Assembly (NCBI RefSeq): GCF_016745255.1
Contig: NZ_JADOEQ010000005.1
Coordinates: 140,273-204,272 of the forward strand
DNA: 64,000 nucleotides
Source of the DNA: Enterococcus sp. BWR-S5
GTDB lineage: Bacteria > Bacillota > Bacilli > Lactobacillales > Enterococcaceae
Reading direction: 5' to 3'
The position numbers and the translations under genes are program-made. The notes below the pieces were generated by a model, which ran no database searches, was not told the DNA's origin, and was given only the letters and a program-made list of their open reading frames with translations. Of the stretch, positions 1 through 9,112 are shown in pieces (the first letter of the stretch is position 1; every line of letters starts with the position of its first letter).

Positions 1-1
1 T

Positions 2-112
2 TTACAATCTTTAAGTATTCTGCTTCAAGAGGAGAAAAACCTGACCTTGAAGGAATATGTTCAATGGCATCCCGGCGGTACGCTTGGAAAATCGTTGGTT
101 TCGGAAAAATAG
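2..112 (+). CDS. SIS-domain sugar-phosphate isomerase, C-terminal fragment
   Basis: The frame starting at base 2 is open to a TAG at 110-112 and gives the last 36 residues of a protein whose start lies outside the window. The peptide contains EYVQWHPGGTLGKSLV, which matches the C-terminal end of KpsF/GutQ-type SIS-domain isomerases, where a HPGGxLG motif is conserved. The next gene starts 17 bases after the stop, so this is probably the upstream member of the same operon. Only the tail is visible, so the substrate cannot be inferred; sugar phosphate isomerisation is the family role. Confidence 0.6.
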   Translation, partial: LQSLSILLQEEKNLTLKEYVQWHPGGTLGKSLVSEK

Positions 113-129
113 AGAGAGGAGGAAACGAT

Positions 130-1011
130 TTGGAAATGAAAGGTATTATTACCGCAATGGTTACACCCTTCGATCATCGAGGAGAGATTAGCAAGCAAGG
201 CACAAAGGAATTGGTTCGTTATCTCTTGGGAAAAGGAATCGACGGGTTGTTCATTTTAGGAACAAATGGTGAGTTTCATGTTATGGAAGAGAAAGAAAAA
301 CTTGAATTTGCAGAGCTGGTCATAAATGAGGTAAGTGGTCAAATTCCTGTGTATGTTGGAAGCGGGGGCAATAGCACTAAGCAAGTGATAGAACTGTCAA
401 AGCAGTTTACTCAATTGGGTGCAGATGCATTATCAGTCATTTCTCCTTACTTTGTGGCACCAACTGAGCATGAGCTGGTCGCTCATTACACAATGATTGC
501 AGACGCAGTGACGATTCCCATGCTTATGTACAATATTCCTAAAAATACCGGAGTAAACATTAGCAAAGAAGCGGTAACTGTTCTGGCCAGACATGAGAAT
601 ATTGCTGGTATTAAAGACAGCAGCGGCAAGCTGGAGAATATGGTGAGTTATATCCATGCCGCTGAAGGCCAGTCTTTTAATGTCCTGTCGGGTTCGGATT
701 CTTTGATATTATCAGGCTTGAAAGCCGGAGCAACAGGAGCCGTTGCAGCGACCTCTAACGCGTTACCTGAAATTGATCGAGCAATTTATCAGCTCTGGTT
801 GGAAGGGAAAATTGCTGAAGCAGAAGCAATGCAACAAAGAATCGAACCATTCCGTTCAATTCTTAAGCTGGGAACGATTCCTTCTGTGTTAAAGGCAGCA
901 ATTCAGTGGCGAGGGATTGATGTCGGTGCGGCTCGTTTACCTGTGCAGCCCTTATCGTCAGCTTCTCTTCAACAGGTAGAAGCTGTAATGAAGGAATACT
1001 ACGAACAATAG
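130..1011 (+). CDS. DapA-family (class I) 2-keto acid aldolase/lyase
   Basis: This 293-residue protein is a class I aldolase of the dihydrodipicolinate synthase / N-acetylneuraminate lyase family. It has the family N-terminus KGIITAMVTPFD, the substrate loop GTNGE, a tyrosine in MLMYNIPKNTG (about residue 134) and the Schiff-base lysine in GIKDSSG (about residue 162). I chose the TTG at 130 because AGGAGGA ends 6 bases before it and because the previous gene runs to 112; ATG 136 is the alternative, and the ATG at 64 would lie inside the previous gene. The neighbours (SIS isomerase, KDPG aldolase paralogue, PTS-controlled regulator) point to sugar-acid breakdown, such as 2-keto-3-deoxy acid cleavage, rather than lysine synthesis. 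The exact substrate is not readable from sequence. Confidence 0.85.
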   Translation: MEMKGIITAMVTPFDHRGEISKQGTKELVRYLLGKGIDGLFILGTNGEFHVMEEKEKLEFAELVINEVSGQIPVYVGSGGNSTKQVIELSKQFTQLGADALSVISPYFVAPTEHELVAHYTMIADAVTIPMLMYNIPKNTGVNISKEAVTVLARHENIAGIKDSSGKLENMVSYIHAAEGQSFNVLSGSDSLILSGLKAGATGAVAATSNALPEIDRAIYQLWLEGKIAEAEAMQQRIEPFRSILKLGTIPSVLKAAIQWRGIDVGAARLPVQPLSSASLQQVEAVMKEYYEQ

Positions 1012-1035
1012 TAGGAGTATAGAAAGGAGAAATAC

Positions 1036-1656
1036 ATGTACCGAAATACAATCATAAATCGTATAGTAAACACAAAAATAATGGCAATTGTTCGAGTTGA
1101 AACTGTAGACCGAGCGGTTGAAATTGCTGAGGGCTGTTTAGCTGGTGGTGTTGATTGCTTGGAAATCAGCTATACATTACCAAATGCCGGTGAGGTTATT
1201 GCTGCATTAAATACGCAATATGGCGATCGTTTGGTGATTGGTGCAGGAACAGTCTTAGACAGTGAGACAGCTAGATTGGCGATTTTATCCGGTGCAAAGT
1301 TTGTCATCGCACCAAATTTTAAAGAAGAGGTCTGCCGTTTATGTAACAGGTATCAAATCCCTTATATGCCTGGTTGTACCAGTATGACTGAGATGGTTGA
1401 TGCGATGGAAGCCGGAGCTGCAATGATTAAGGCATTTCCAATCTCCGGCTATTATGGATCAAGTGTCGTTTCGACCTTGAAAACCCCATTACCTTATATG
1501 CCAATTCTGTCTTCCGGCGGAGTAACGTTAGATAATGTGAAGGACTGGGCAGCGACAGCAATTGATTGTGTCGGTGTCGGTAGTCTCTTGACCAAGGGAA
1601 CGACTGAAGAAATAGCAGAAAATGCCCGATTGTTGAAGAGTGCTTTTTCAAGTTAG
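1036..1656 (+). CDS. KDPG/KHG aldolase family protein (first paralogue)
   Basis: A 206-residue class I aldolase of the Eda family, which cleaves 2-keto-3-deoxy-6-phosphogluconate (or 4-hydroxy-2-oxoglutarate) to pyruvate and an aldehyde. The catalytic glutamate is E43 in CLEISYT and the Schiff-base lysine is K132 in MIKAFP. The usual motif is IKLFP, so the active-site loop differs slightly from the second paralogue at 13.7 kb. The start ATG follows AAAGGAG at good spacing. It lies 24 bases after the DapA-like gene and is presumably co-transcribed; two different aldolases in one operon suggest either a two-branch pathway or that one acts on a related substrate. Confidence 0.85.
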   Translation: MYRNTIINRIVNTKIMAIVRVETVDRAVEIAEGCLAGGVDCLEISYTLPNAGEVIAALNTQYGDRLVIGAGTVLDSETARLAILSGAKFVIAPNFKEEVCRLCNRYQIPYMPGCTSMTEMVDAMEAGAAMIKAFPISGYYGSSVVSTLKTPLPYMPILSSGGVTLDNVKDWAATAIDCVGVGSLLTKGTTEEIAENARLLKSAFSS

Positions 1657-1673
1657 CCAAGGTGTCATACGAG

Positions 1674-1702
1674 CTGTCGAAGAAGCCAATCTTCTTCGGC
1701 AG
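1674..1702 (+). other. Hairpin between aldolase gene and regulator gene
   Basis: A 12-bp inverted repeat (CTGTCGAAGAAG, loop CCAAT, CTTCTTCGGCAG, one G-T pair) follows the aldolase stop by 18 bases. It has no T-run, so it is not a classical terminator; it could stabilise the 3' end of the upstream mRNA. A TATAAT at 1739-1744 downstream could be the -10 of a separate regulator promoter, but I see no good -35. Confidence 0.4.
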
Positions 1703-1774
1703 ACTCAATCGGCTGTAGCTTTTCAATGATTCTCTGATTATAATAAACAAAATAGCATAGGGGAGGTGACGCAA

Positions 1775-3847
1775 ATGATTAGCGATGAACGCAGTAGAAA
1801 GGTCATAAACTATTTACTTGAACGTCCGATCCATAACATAGAAGAGCTGGAGCTGCAGACTAACCTTACAAGAAGACAGTTGGAATATTCATTGGATAAA
1901 ATCAATGAATGGCTGACGGAGCATGGCGAGCAATCTCTTAAGGTAGAAAACAATCGAGTGGTGGTCTCCGAAAAAACAAGAGAACAATTCTTTGCTCAGC
2001 TTGAGAAAAAAGTTCCCACTAAAAATTATTGGATGAATAGTGAAGAACGAATCAAATACTTATTTTTGCTATTATTTTATTTTTACGATGATTACTTTTC
2101 TGTTAATCATTTTGTTGAAGTTTTCGGAGTTGGTAAGACAACAATTATCAACGACCTGAAAAAACTGAATGCTGAGCTGGAGCCGGAGAACATTGCTGTT
2201 GTTTACTCAAGAAAGAAGGGCTACCAACTCGTTGGTGAAGAGAGGAATATTCGCTATTATCTGATGAAGCTGATTCTTTGGGATTTTACTGCCCACCAAT
2301 CAACATTTATTTATGATCTATTCATCGAAAAAAATGAGTTAATTGGTTTTCAGGAGACGAAGAAAGTGGTTGAAGAGATGCTGCAAAAATATCATATTAC
2401 GTTTGTAGAAAATCGCTTAACAGAATTCATTTATACCTTTATCTTCTTGAAAAAACGTATCGATTCAGAGGTTCAAATCATCGGTAAACCGTATAAAACG
2501 ACAGCAATGATTCCGATGAAGGAGTATCAATTTTCTGAAGAGCTGTTGAAAAACTATCAAATTTCCAGCCAATCAGCCATTCTCTATATCTGTTCTTGGA
2601 TATTGGGCGTATCAATCGGAACGCCGGATAAAATGACGAAGGATTATGAAACAATCATGAATCTTGTAGAGCGGATTAGTCTACGTTTTGAAGCGTTATC
2701 CGGTATCCGTTTCTCTAATGAGGAAAAAGCTGTTCGACAACTCTATGCACATTTTCGCCCGGCCTATTATCGATTACTTTTCAAACTGCCGATTATCAAC
2801 CCGCTACATGAAAAAATAAAAGAAGAGTACAGTGAACTCTATGATATTGTCGAAGAGGCTTTGAAGCCGATTGCGTCCCTTTTCAAAGAGCCAATACCTA
2901 AAGATGAAGTTGCCTTTTTGACGATGCATTTTGCTTCATTATGTTCGAATGCTGAGGACCGTCACTATTCTAAGAAAGTAGCTTTGGTTGTTTGTCCTAA
3001 TGGGATAGGCAGTTCGTCAATTCTCTATACGGAGCTAAAAGCACTCTTCCCGGAACTATCGTTTATTGGACCTGTAGAGACCAACGAGGTAGAAAAACTG
3101 GGAGATTCGTATGATTTAATCTTTTCAACGGTTCCCAATGTTCGGCTGTTTTATACAAAAAAGCTGGTGTATGTAGTTAGTCCCATTATGAGTACCTCAG
3201 AGAAATATCGTTTGATTAGCGATGTATATACGCATATTGGAAACTTCAATTTTAAGATTCCTCGTGTCGATAAGCTGCTGTCTATTGTTGATAAATATAC
3301 GACGATTGAGAACAGAGAGGGTCTGGAAAAAGAGTTAGCTGATTATTTAATCAAAGGAGAAGAGCAGCCAGTTGATATACCGGAAGAAGGACCGGAGCTG
3401 TATCGAATTACAGCTTCAGATATGATTCAAACCGGTGTGAAAGCAAGTGATTGGGAAGAAGCCATTCGTTTGTCTGCAGCTCCTTTGCTGAAAAATAAAA
3501 AGATTAATCGTGAGTACATCGAAACGATGATTCGAACTGCGAAGGAGGAAGGACCTTATATGGTCATCGCCAAGCATGTTGCACTTCCTCATGCTCGTCC
3601 GGAGGAAGGGGCATTGGATTTGGGAATTAGTATTACTGTATTGGACTATCCTATCAATTTTGGAAGTAAAGGGAATGATCCGGTAAAGTACATCTTTTGT
3701 CTGTCGGCACCGAAGAGCAATCGTCATTTGAACGCGATGGCTGAGCTGGTAAATCTGCTTGATGATCCTCAGTTTTACAAATTATTGGACACAAGTAAAG
3801 AACCGGCAGAAATTTATGCGTATATTTGTAACCAGTCAAAACCTTAG
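1775..3847 (+). CDS. PTS-controlled transcriptional activator, BglG/MtlR type
   Basis: A 690-residue multidomain regulator. N-terminal helix-turn-helix regions (about 1-150) precede two PRD modules (about 170-395). An EIIB-like domain follows, with the phospho-acceptor C407 in VVCPNGIGSS, and then a C-terminal type 2 (fructose/mannitol) EIIA domain with H606 in ALPHARPEE. Such proteins bind DNA and are tuned by phosphorylation from PTS components. The ATG at 1775 sits 8 bases after GGGAGG; an in-frame GTG at 1766 overlaps the Shine-Dalgarno and is unlikely. Position at the end of the SIS/DapA/Eda operon suggests that it activates that operon and that a PTS permease lies upstream of the window. 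Confidence 0.88.
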   Translation: MISDERSRKVINYLLERPIHNIEELELQTNLTRRQLEYSLDKINEWLTEHGEQSLKVENNRVVVSEKTREQFFAQLEKKVPTKNYWMNSEERIKYLFLLLFYFYDDYFSVNHFVEVFGVGKTTIINDLKKLNAELEPENIAVVYSRKKGYQLVGEERNIRYYLMKLILWDFTAHQSTFIYDLFIEKNELIGFQETKKVVEEMLQKYHITFVENRLTEFIYTFIFLKKRIDSEVQIIGKPYKTTAMIPMKEYQFSEELLKNYQISSQSAILYICSWILGVSIGTPDKMTKDYETIMNLVERISLRFEALSGIRFSNEEKAVRQLYAHFRPAYYRLLFKLPIINPLHEKIKEEYSELYDIVEEALKPIASLFKEPIPKDEVAFLTMHFASLCSNAEDRHYSKKVALVVCPNGIGSSSILYTELKALFPELSFIGPVETNEVEKLGDSYDLIFSTVPNVRLFYTKKLVYVVSPIMSTSEKYRLISDVYTHIGNFNFKIPRVDKLLSIVDKYTTIENREGLEKELADYLIKGEEQPVDIPEEGPELYRITASDMIQTGVKASDWEEAIRLSAAPLLKNKKINREYIETMIRTAKEEGPYMVIAKHVALPHARPEEGALDLGISITVLDYPINFGSKGNDPVKYIFCLSAPKSNRHLNAMAELVNLLDDPQFYKLLDTSKEPAEIYAYICNQSKP

Positions 3848-3866
3848 CGTGGGAGAAAGAGACATC

Positions 3867-3906
3867 AAAAACACCCTTGGCTTTCAAGTCGCCAAGGGTG
3901 TTTTTT
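3867..3906. terminator. Bidirectional intrinsic terminator
   Basis: Stem ACACCCTTGGC / GCCAAGGGTGT (3871-3881 and 3891-3901) with A5 on the left and T6 on the right. It separates the convergent regulator gene (plus) and HAD phosphatase gene (minus) and can serve both. Confidence 0.9.
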
Positions 3907-3921
3907 ACTGTTGCATTGTGT

Positions 3922-4737
3922 TTAAACATTCAATACGTAATTATTCAATGCTTCGGCAACGCCGTCTTTGTCATTTGTACCTAATAGAATATCGGCGGCT
4001 GATTTAATTGATTCAGTCGCATTGCCCATAGCCGCGCCGACTCCGGCTGCTTCAATCATGGATAAATCATTTTCATTATCACCGATGGCCATTGTTTCCT
4101 CAATTGGGATATTCAGGTGAGCAGCCAGTTTCTTTAAAGCTGCGCCTTTGCTGGCTTCTTTGTTTAGAATTTCATAGTAAAACTCAGTGCTTTTAACTGT
4201 TGTGTATTTTTCCTTGAAGCTCTCAGGAATTTTACTGATTGAAGCGTCCAATACTTCCGGATCATCAATCATCATCATTTTAATCACATTGATATCCGGT
4301 GTAATTTCTTCTACTGTACGATATCTAAGAGGCATGTCTACTAGGTAAGCCTCATGGACAGTGTATTTTCCGATGTCTCTGTTAAACGTATAGATGGAAT
4401 GCTCATCGCTCATATGCAAATGACTGCCAACTTTTCTGGCCATCAGTTCAATTTCCATAAAATCGTCGTAGGAAAGGGTATACTGAGAAATAATTTCTTT
4501 TGATTTAGTCGCCTGAACCAATGAGCCGTTATAAGTAATGACGTAATCATTTTCTTTGTAAAGATCCAGCTCTTTGAGTAATGCTTCCACTCCCGGTAAT
4601 GGTCGTCCTGTACATAAAACGATATAAATTCCTTGGTCATTTGCTTTTTTTACCGCTTCCTTCACACCTGGTGTCAGTGTGCGGTTTGAATCTAATAATG
4701 TTCCATCAATATCGATGGCTACTAGTTTAATTGCCAT
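3922..4737 (-). CDS. Cof-type HAD-IIB sugar-phosphate phosphatase
   Basis: A 271-residue HAD-superfamily hydrolase. Motif I is DIDGTLLD near the N-terminus (aspartate nucleophile at about residue 9), and the C-terminal Mg-binding motif is GDNENDLSMIEAAG. A Cof/YidA-type cap lies between. These enzymes dephosphorylate sugar phosphates or related small molecules, usually with broad specificity. It is the last gene of a four-gene minus-strand operon, 31 bases after the HD nucleotidase gene, and ends at the bidirectional terminator. The precise substrate is unknown. Confidence 0.88.
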   Translation of the reverse strand: MAIKLVAIDIDGTLLDSNRTLTPGVKEAVKKANDQGIYIVLCTGRPLPGVEALLKELDLYKENDYVITYNGSLVQATKSKEIISQYTLSYDDFMEIELMARKVGSHLHMSDEHSIYTFNRDIGKYTVHEAYLVDMPLRYRTVEEITPDINVIKMMMIDDPEVLDASISKIPESFKEKYTTVKSTEFYYEILNKEASKGAALKKLAAHLNIPIEETMAIGDNENDLSMIEAAGVGAAMGNATESIKSAADILLGTNDKDGVAEALNNYVLNV

Positions 4738-4768
4738 AGTGTCTAATTGCCTCCTGAACTTTTGGTAG

Positions 4769-6136
4769 TTATTGCTTGTCTATAATTGCGCCATTATGAA
4801 TAAATGACTGAAATTCCCGATAGGTTTCTTCAAAAAGATCCAAATGCTGATCCTTAGCAGGCTGCAGCATTTCTTTTGGGAAATAAAAACGATGGTCGCC
4901 TTGTCCCTGTCCTGCGAGTGCAGCAACGAGCTGGCTGACCTTTGATAGTTCAACTAAGGTTCCGTCTTTTTGAATAATTTCTATTTGCGTGCGATGACTG
5001 TCCTTTTCAGGACGATAAAAATCATAAGGCAGATCATAGCTTGAATTGATAGCTGTGTAATATTTTGGATTGAAACCAACCTTCTCAATAAGCTCCTTCA
5101 GATGTTCAATAATCTTTTCATCTCCGACCTTTGAAAAAGTGGCTGATTTCAATGGTTTACGCATTAAAAATCGTTTAGTCAAATCTGTTAAGACAGAATC
5201 TCCCAGCTCACTCCACTGAGTAAAATACGTACTTAAAACACCATCATCAAGCTTTAGATACTCCTGTAATGTATAGCTCCCCTTGAAGAAGGGAACTAAC
5301 AGTCTGGAATGGAGCAGGTAGTCTTCCGGTTGCTCTTCGTAAAGCTCTTTCGCACGATGTAAGAGATGGTCCAAAATAACCTCCATCCCTCTGGATACTG
5401 GATGGAAATAGACCTGTACATACATCTGATAGCGACTGACGATGTAATCCTCGACGGCATGCATCCCGTTCATCGTAAAGGCGATTCCGCCTTTATATGG
5501 GCGAATCACACGCAAGATACGTGTTAAGTCAAAGGTGCCATATTCTGTTCCTGTAAAATAAGCATCTCGCAGCAAATAATCCATCCGATCAGCATCAATC
5601 TGACTGGAAATCATTTGAACGACCTGAGGGTTTGGGTATTCCTTGGTGATTACGCTGGCAACTTTTTCCGGAAAATCGGCAGAAACCCGATTCAATATTT
5701 GGAAAACCTCTGTCTCCGGAGAGGTAATGATAGCGACCGTGAACTTTTCATGGTCAGTCTGGAAGATGTGCTCAAAGGTGTGGGAGTATGGTCCATGCCC
5801 CACATCATGCAGCAGCGCAGCACATAGTGCAACTAGCCGTTCCTCGTCGTTCCAACCATCTTCTCCCAGTTGTTCGGAAGAATAGTTGCGTTGAAAAATG
5901 TCACAAATGCGCCTGGTTATTTCGTAGACACCAAGTGAGTGGGAAAAACGACTGTGTTCTGCGCCGTGAAAGGTTAAAGAAGAAGTACCTAGCTGTTTAA
6001 TTCTTCGAAGTCGTTGAAACTCTCCGGAATTAATCAAATCCAAAATCACTTGATGCTGTACATGGATATAGCTATGGACGGGATCGCGAAAAACTTTTTC
6101 GATTGGCAAATATTGGTTTTTATAAGAATAGGTCAT
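4769..6136 (-). CDS. HD-domain deoxynucleoside triphosphate hydrolase family protein
   Basis: A 455-residue HD-superfamily metal-dependent phosphohydrolase. The metal site is visible as H66 in HSRFSHSLGV and H110-D111 in AALLHDVGHGPYSH, followed by a conserved aspartate in SQIDADRMDYLLRDA. Length and motifs match the YwfO group; the Enterococcus faecalis relative EF1143 has been described as a dNTPase, which I take as family knowledge. The ATG follows AAAGGAGGATC. It overlaps the end of the lipL-like gene by 17 bases, so the two are translationally coupled. A role in dNTP pool control is likely. Confidence 0.88.
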   Translation of the reverse strand: MTYSYKNQYLPIEKVFRDPVHSYIHVQHQVILDLINSGEFQRLRRIKQLGTSSLTFHGAEHSRFSHSLGVYEITRRICDIFQRNYSSEQLGEDGWNDEERLVALCAALLHDVGHGPYSHTFEHIFQTDHEKFTVAIITSPETEVFQILNRVSADFPEKVASVITKEYPNPQVVQMISSQIDADRMDYLLRDAYFTGTEYGTFDLTRILRVIRPYKGGIAFTMNGMHAVEDYIVSRYQMYVQVYFHPVSRGMEVILDHLLHRAKELYEEQPEDYLLHSRLLVPFFKGSYTLQEYLKLDDGVLSTYFTQWSELGDSVLTDLTKRFLMRKPLKSATFSKVGDEKIIEHLKELIEKVGFNPKYYTAINSSYDLPYDFYRPEKDSHRTQIEIIQKDGTLVELSKVSQLVAALAGQGQGDHRFYFPKEMLQPAKDQHLDLFEETYREFQSFIHNGAIIDKQ

Positions 6137-7001
6137 TCTGATCCTCCTTTAACTGTTGATTTCGCTGAATCATTTTCTCCAGCTGTTTTTGATACTCTTG
6201 TTTTACATCAGGTGAGGAGAGCCACTTTGAAAAATCAAGCGTTTCGATGGTCTGCTTCCCGTCATCACAAAAAGCTGTTAACAGCTTTTCCTTTGTTTCT
6301 TCTATCGTTAACTGGTATTCCAACAGCTCTGCCAAGTTCTCCATGACAGATGGGTTAACTGCAGGATAGCCATCTGTTCCAAAATTCTCTCTTAAGCCTG
6401 CGTGATAGAACTCTTGGACCGTTTTTCCGCGTGCCTGTTGGTCACCGCTAATACTAAGGTAAGCCATCACTGCTAATCCGTTTCGAACTCTACGCTGGGC
6501 GATTCCAGCAAATTTCTTTCCATTGATGCTCAAATCGAAAGTACCGGGACAGTACGAGCTGCTTATTTCATACGCTTCGATTTTCTTTCCTGTCTGTTCA
6601 AACGCCTGTCGAATCCAATTCCACATAAAAATATAGCCTTCATCAATCGTAAACTTGTGATTGGAAGGCTGTGGCAAGATGAGTGAGACATTCAAGGTTC
6701 CTGTATCTGCAATGACGCCCAGTCCGCCTGAATTACGCACTACTGCATTGTAGTGGTTCTTTTCCAGTGAAGCCAGTGCATCTGCAAGGTGAGGAACACG
6801 AGTATCTTTCATGCCCAATATCATGGTTTGATCCAATTGCCAGAAATGCAAAATCGGTTGCTGTACCTGCTCGGAATAGGCAACTAATGTATCTGTGAGT
6901 GCAAACGGAATAAGGCTCTCGTCTGCTGACAAAATTTTCTGGTTTAACAGCAAGACAGCTTTTTCTGAATACAGCGGTCTGAAATCATTCATAAGGTTCA
7001 T
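6120..7001 (-). CDS. lipL: LipL-like octanoyl/lipoyl transferase
   Basis: A 293-residue member of the BPL/LplA/LipB family. RNSGGLGVIAD and INGKKFAGIAQRR are the acyl-adenylate/lipoyl-binding type motifs, and C151 in SSYCPGTFD sits where LipL amidotransferases (B. subtilis YwfL) carry their catalytic cysteine. LipL moves octanoyl groups from GcvH to E2 subunits; a lipoate ligase role is the alternative. Start choice is uncertain: ATG 7001 or ATG 6992 both lie inside the end of the upstream gene. A lipoylation enzyme 1.1 kb from an E1 pair is suggestive but the two are divergent units. Confidence 0.8.
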   Translation of the reverse strand: MNLMNDFRPLYSEKAVLLLNQKILSADESLIPFALTDTLVAYSEQVQQPILHFWQLDQTMILGMKDTRVPHLADALASLEKNHYNAVVRNSGGLGVIADTGTLNVSLILPQPSNHKFTIDEGYIFMWNWIRQAFEQTGKKIEAYEISSSYCPGTFDLSINGKKFAGIAQRRVRNGLAVMAYLSISGDQQARGKTVQEFYHAGLRENFGTDGYPAVNPSVMENLAELLEYQLTIEETKEKLLTAFCDDGKQTIETLDFSKWLSSPDVKQEYQKQLEKMIQRNQQLKEDQNDLFL

Positions 7002-7344
7002 CGTCCTGCTTGCCTTTTGATACATATTCTTTGACTTCCTTGTTCATCTGCGAGTACTCATTCGTAAATCGAACGGGTTTGCTGATAAGCCTCATCGGCA
7101 TTGAAGAAAGGAATTTACTAAAATCTTTTCGAGCTTCTTCTGATAAACGTCCCGGTTTGGAAATCAGACGTTCATATAAATAATGATAGAACTCTTTCAT
7201 CGCATCAACATCGATGCTCATTTGGCTATGACATTCTTCACACTCAATACTTGAAATAACTTCGTTCATATATTGAATATCGTGAAGTGTCTCTTTTTGG
7301 CAATGCATACAAAATAACATTGCTTCCTCATCATGAAACAACAT
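6985..7344 (-). CDS. Small zinc-ribbon protein of unknown function
   Basis: A 119-residue protein with two CxxC knuckles, CMHC and CEEC, spaced about 22 residues apart in the first 45 residues, consistent with one zinc ribbon. The rest is helical and charged with no membrane segment. The ATG at 7344 follows a GGGGGTGG stretch at about 6 bases; a GTG at 7353 overlaps that Shine-Dalgarno and is less likely. It heads the minus-strand operon with lipL, HD nucleotidase and HAD genes. I do not recognise a specific function. Confidence 0.75.
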   Translation of the reverse strand: MLFHDEEAMLFCMHCQKETLHDIQYMNEVISSIECEECHSQMSIDVDAMKEFYHYLYERLISKPGRLSEEARKDFSKFLSSMPMRLISKPVRFTNEYSQMNKEVKEYVSKGKQDDEPYE

Positions 7345-8104
7345 AGTTTCCACCCCCGTAATCTATTATAAACTATTTATAGCAAAAGTTACGTATGAAA
7401 ACCGGAAAGTCTAAAGAAAGTTTTATTTTTTTTATAGATTCACAGGAAATGCTTTTTTAGGGTTGCAAGTATGGTAGGAATGTTATAAAATGTTTACATG
7501 ACTGTTTACAAATGATTTTATGGAGAACAAATGTAAAGATGACTGACGTTTTTTGTTACTTTAACAAGTAGAAGTGTAGGGTGTTGGAGAAAGCAAAAGT
7601 TAAAATATTTCTATAATAAGTTCTGTAAAAGATAGTATGCTGGAAAGAGTGACCATTGTTTGTAGTATTACGGAAAAGAAGCGATTGTACAACTTCCATT
7701 TCTTTTACAAAATTTATATATGAATGGTGTAAAAAACAGCTGAATGAAAGAGTGTTATCAGCTTTTAGTTTACGAAATTCATATATTTCACTGAGAGAGG
7801 GCTAATGATTTTTTTCTGACGGATAGAGCGAGTGTAAAGCTTTAATAAGCCGTTCGTTTGGAAAAAGAAATTAGTTTCTCGACTAACATCAAGGACAATA
7901 AGAGAACGACTTACGTGTTTGCTTATTTCGAAGCTGGGAGTATCACCTGAGGATATCTGAGAATGCAGAAGAAGCTAATGGGATACAGCATAGTTGCGCT
8001 ATGTGCAAGCGGAATAACGAACGATAGACAGACAGCTTTTTCGAGAGCAAGGTTTCTCGACGGCGTATGTCGCAATCTTATTGTCAGAGAATAAGGAGAT
8101 AATT
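7345..8104. other. Long intergenic region between divergent units, no gene seen
   Basis: About 760 bases separate the minus-strand operon from the E1 genes. On the minus strand a TATAAT (7370-7365) lies shortly before the zinc-ribbon gene and may be its -10. The rest is AT-rich with scattered short inverted repeats: ATATATGAA near 7714 pairs with its complement near 7779, and TCGAGA (8041-8046) with TCTCGA (8055-8060) just before the E1 alpha gene. These could be SorC operators, but this is weak. No convincing coding frame, tRNA or riboswitch was found. Confidence 0.5.
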
Positions 8105-9112
8105 ATGGTATATCTAATGGGTCAATCAGAGAATGCAGACATCTATTCTGTAAATGTTTTGGAAGCATATAAGGAAATGTGGGAGATACGTATCTTTGAA
8201 GAAGCGATTCAAACATTGTTTGATGAGGGAAAAATGTATGGCACGATGCACTTATGTATTGGTCAGGAAGCTACTGCAGTCGGCGGAGCAGGCATCTTAA
8301 GAGAAAGTGATTGGATGTTGTCTACACACCGTAACCATGGGCATGCGATTGCCAAGGGAACGGATCGTCGTGCAATGTTTGCAGAAATGCTTGGAAAGAA
8401 AACCGGAACAAATGGAGGAAAAGGCGGCAGTATGCATATTGCTGACCTTGAGGTAGGAAATCTCGGCTCCAACGGTATTGTCGGTGGAAACTTTCCTATT
8501 GCTGCCGGAGCTGCTCTAAGTGCGAAAATGAATCATACGGATCAAGTTGTTTTGTGTTATGCCGGAGATGGAGCAACGAATGAGGGGAGCTTTCACGAGG
8601 CATTGAACTTGGCTTCTATTTGGCAGCTTCCGGTTGTTTATCTGATTGAAAACAACCAATACGGTATGAGTAGTGCCATTGAACGCATGGTGAATATCGA
8701 TCGTTTGGCAGAACGCGGCAAAAGCTATGGCATTGAAGGTGTAACGATTGATGGCAACGATGTGTTTGAAGTCAATCAGGCAGTGAGTGCAGCGGTAGAA
8801 AAGGCACGAAGAGGCGATGGACCTACATTGATAGAAGCAATTACTTATCGCTATAAGGGGCATTCGAAATCTGATAAATTGCTTTATCGTTCGGAAGAAG
8901 AATGCCACTATTGGATGGAAAATCACGACCCCATTTTACGTTTGGAACATTATATATTGAAAGAAAAATTGGCTGAAAAAGCTGTTTTAGAAGAAGTTGC
9001 TTTAGCTGTACAGCAGGAAACTGAGGCGATGATTCATTCTGTGCTAAATGATCCGGAGCCTACACCGGAAGAACTGTGGCTGGATGTTTATGCTGAAGGA
9101 GGCCGAAGCTGA
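8105..9112 (+). CDS. Thiamine-diphosphate 2-oxoacid/acetoin dehydrogenase E1 alpha
   Basis: A 335-residue E1 alpha subunit. It has the entry region [21 protein letters not shown] and the thiamine diphosphate fold motif [16 protein letters not shown]...IENNQYGMS. It resembles AcoA/PdhA proteins, which decarboxylate pyruvate, acetoin or branched 2-oxoacids and pass the acyl group to a lipoyl E2. ATG 8105 follows AAGGAG by 6 bases; an in-frame ATG at 8081 has no ribosome binding site. The gene overlaps the E1 beta gene by one base (TGATG). No E2 or E3 gene follows, which is unusual, so the pair either borrows an E2/E3 encoded elsewhere or acts as a stand-alone carboligase/decarboxylase. Confidence 0.88.
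   Translation: MVYLMGQSENADIYSVNVLEAYKEMWEIRIFEEAIQTLFDEGKMYGTMHLCIGQEATAVGGAGILRESDWMLSTHRNHGHAIAKGTDRRAMFAEMLGKKTGTNGGKGGSMHIADLEVGNLGSNGIVGGNFPIAAGAALSAKMNHTDQVVLCYAGDGATNEGSFHEALNLASIWQLPVVYLIENNQYGMSSAIERMVNIDRLAERGKSYGIEGVTIDGNDVFEVNQAVSAAVEKARRGDGPTLIEAITYRYKGHSKSDKLLYRSEEECHYWMENHDPILRLEHYILKEKLAEKAVLEEVALAVQQETEAMIHSVLNDPEPTPEELWLDVYAEGGRS

Noticed and set aside
7790..7970. CTGAGA near 7792 and ACCTGAGGATAT near 7946 recall the conserved parts of a TPP riboswitch, attractive because a thiamine enzyme follows.
   Set aside because: The two parts are about 150 bases apart, far more than usual, the surrounding helices do not form, and the second conserved block does not match beyond a few bases.
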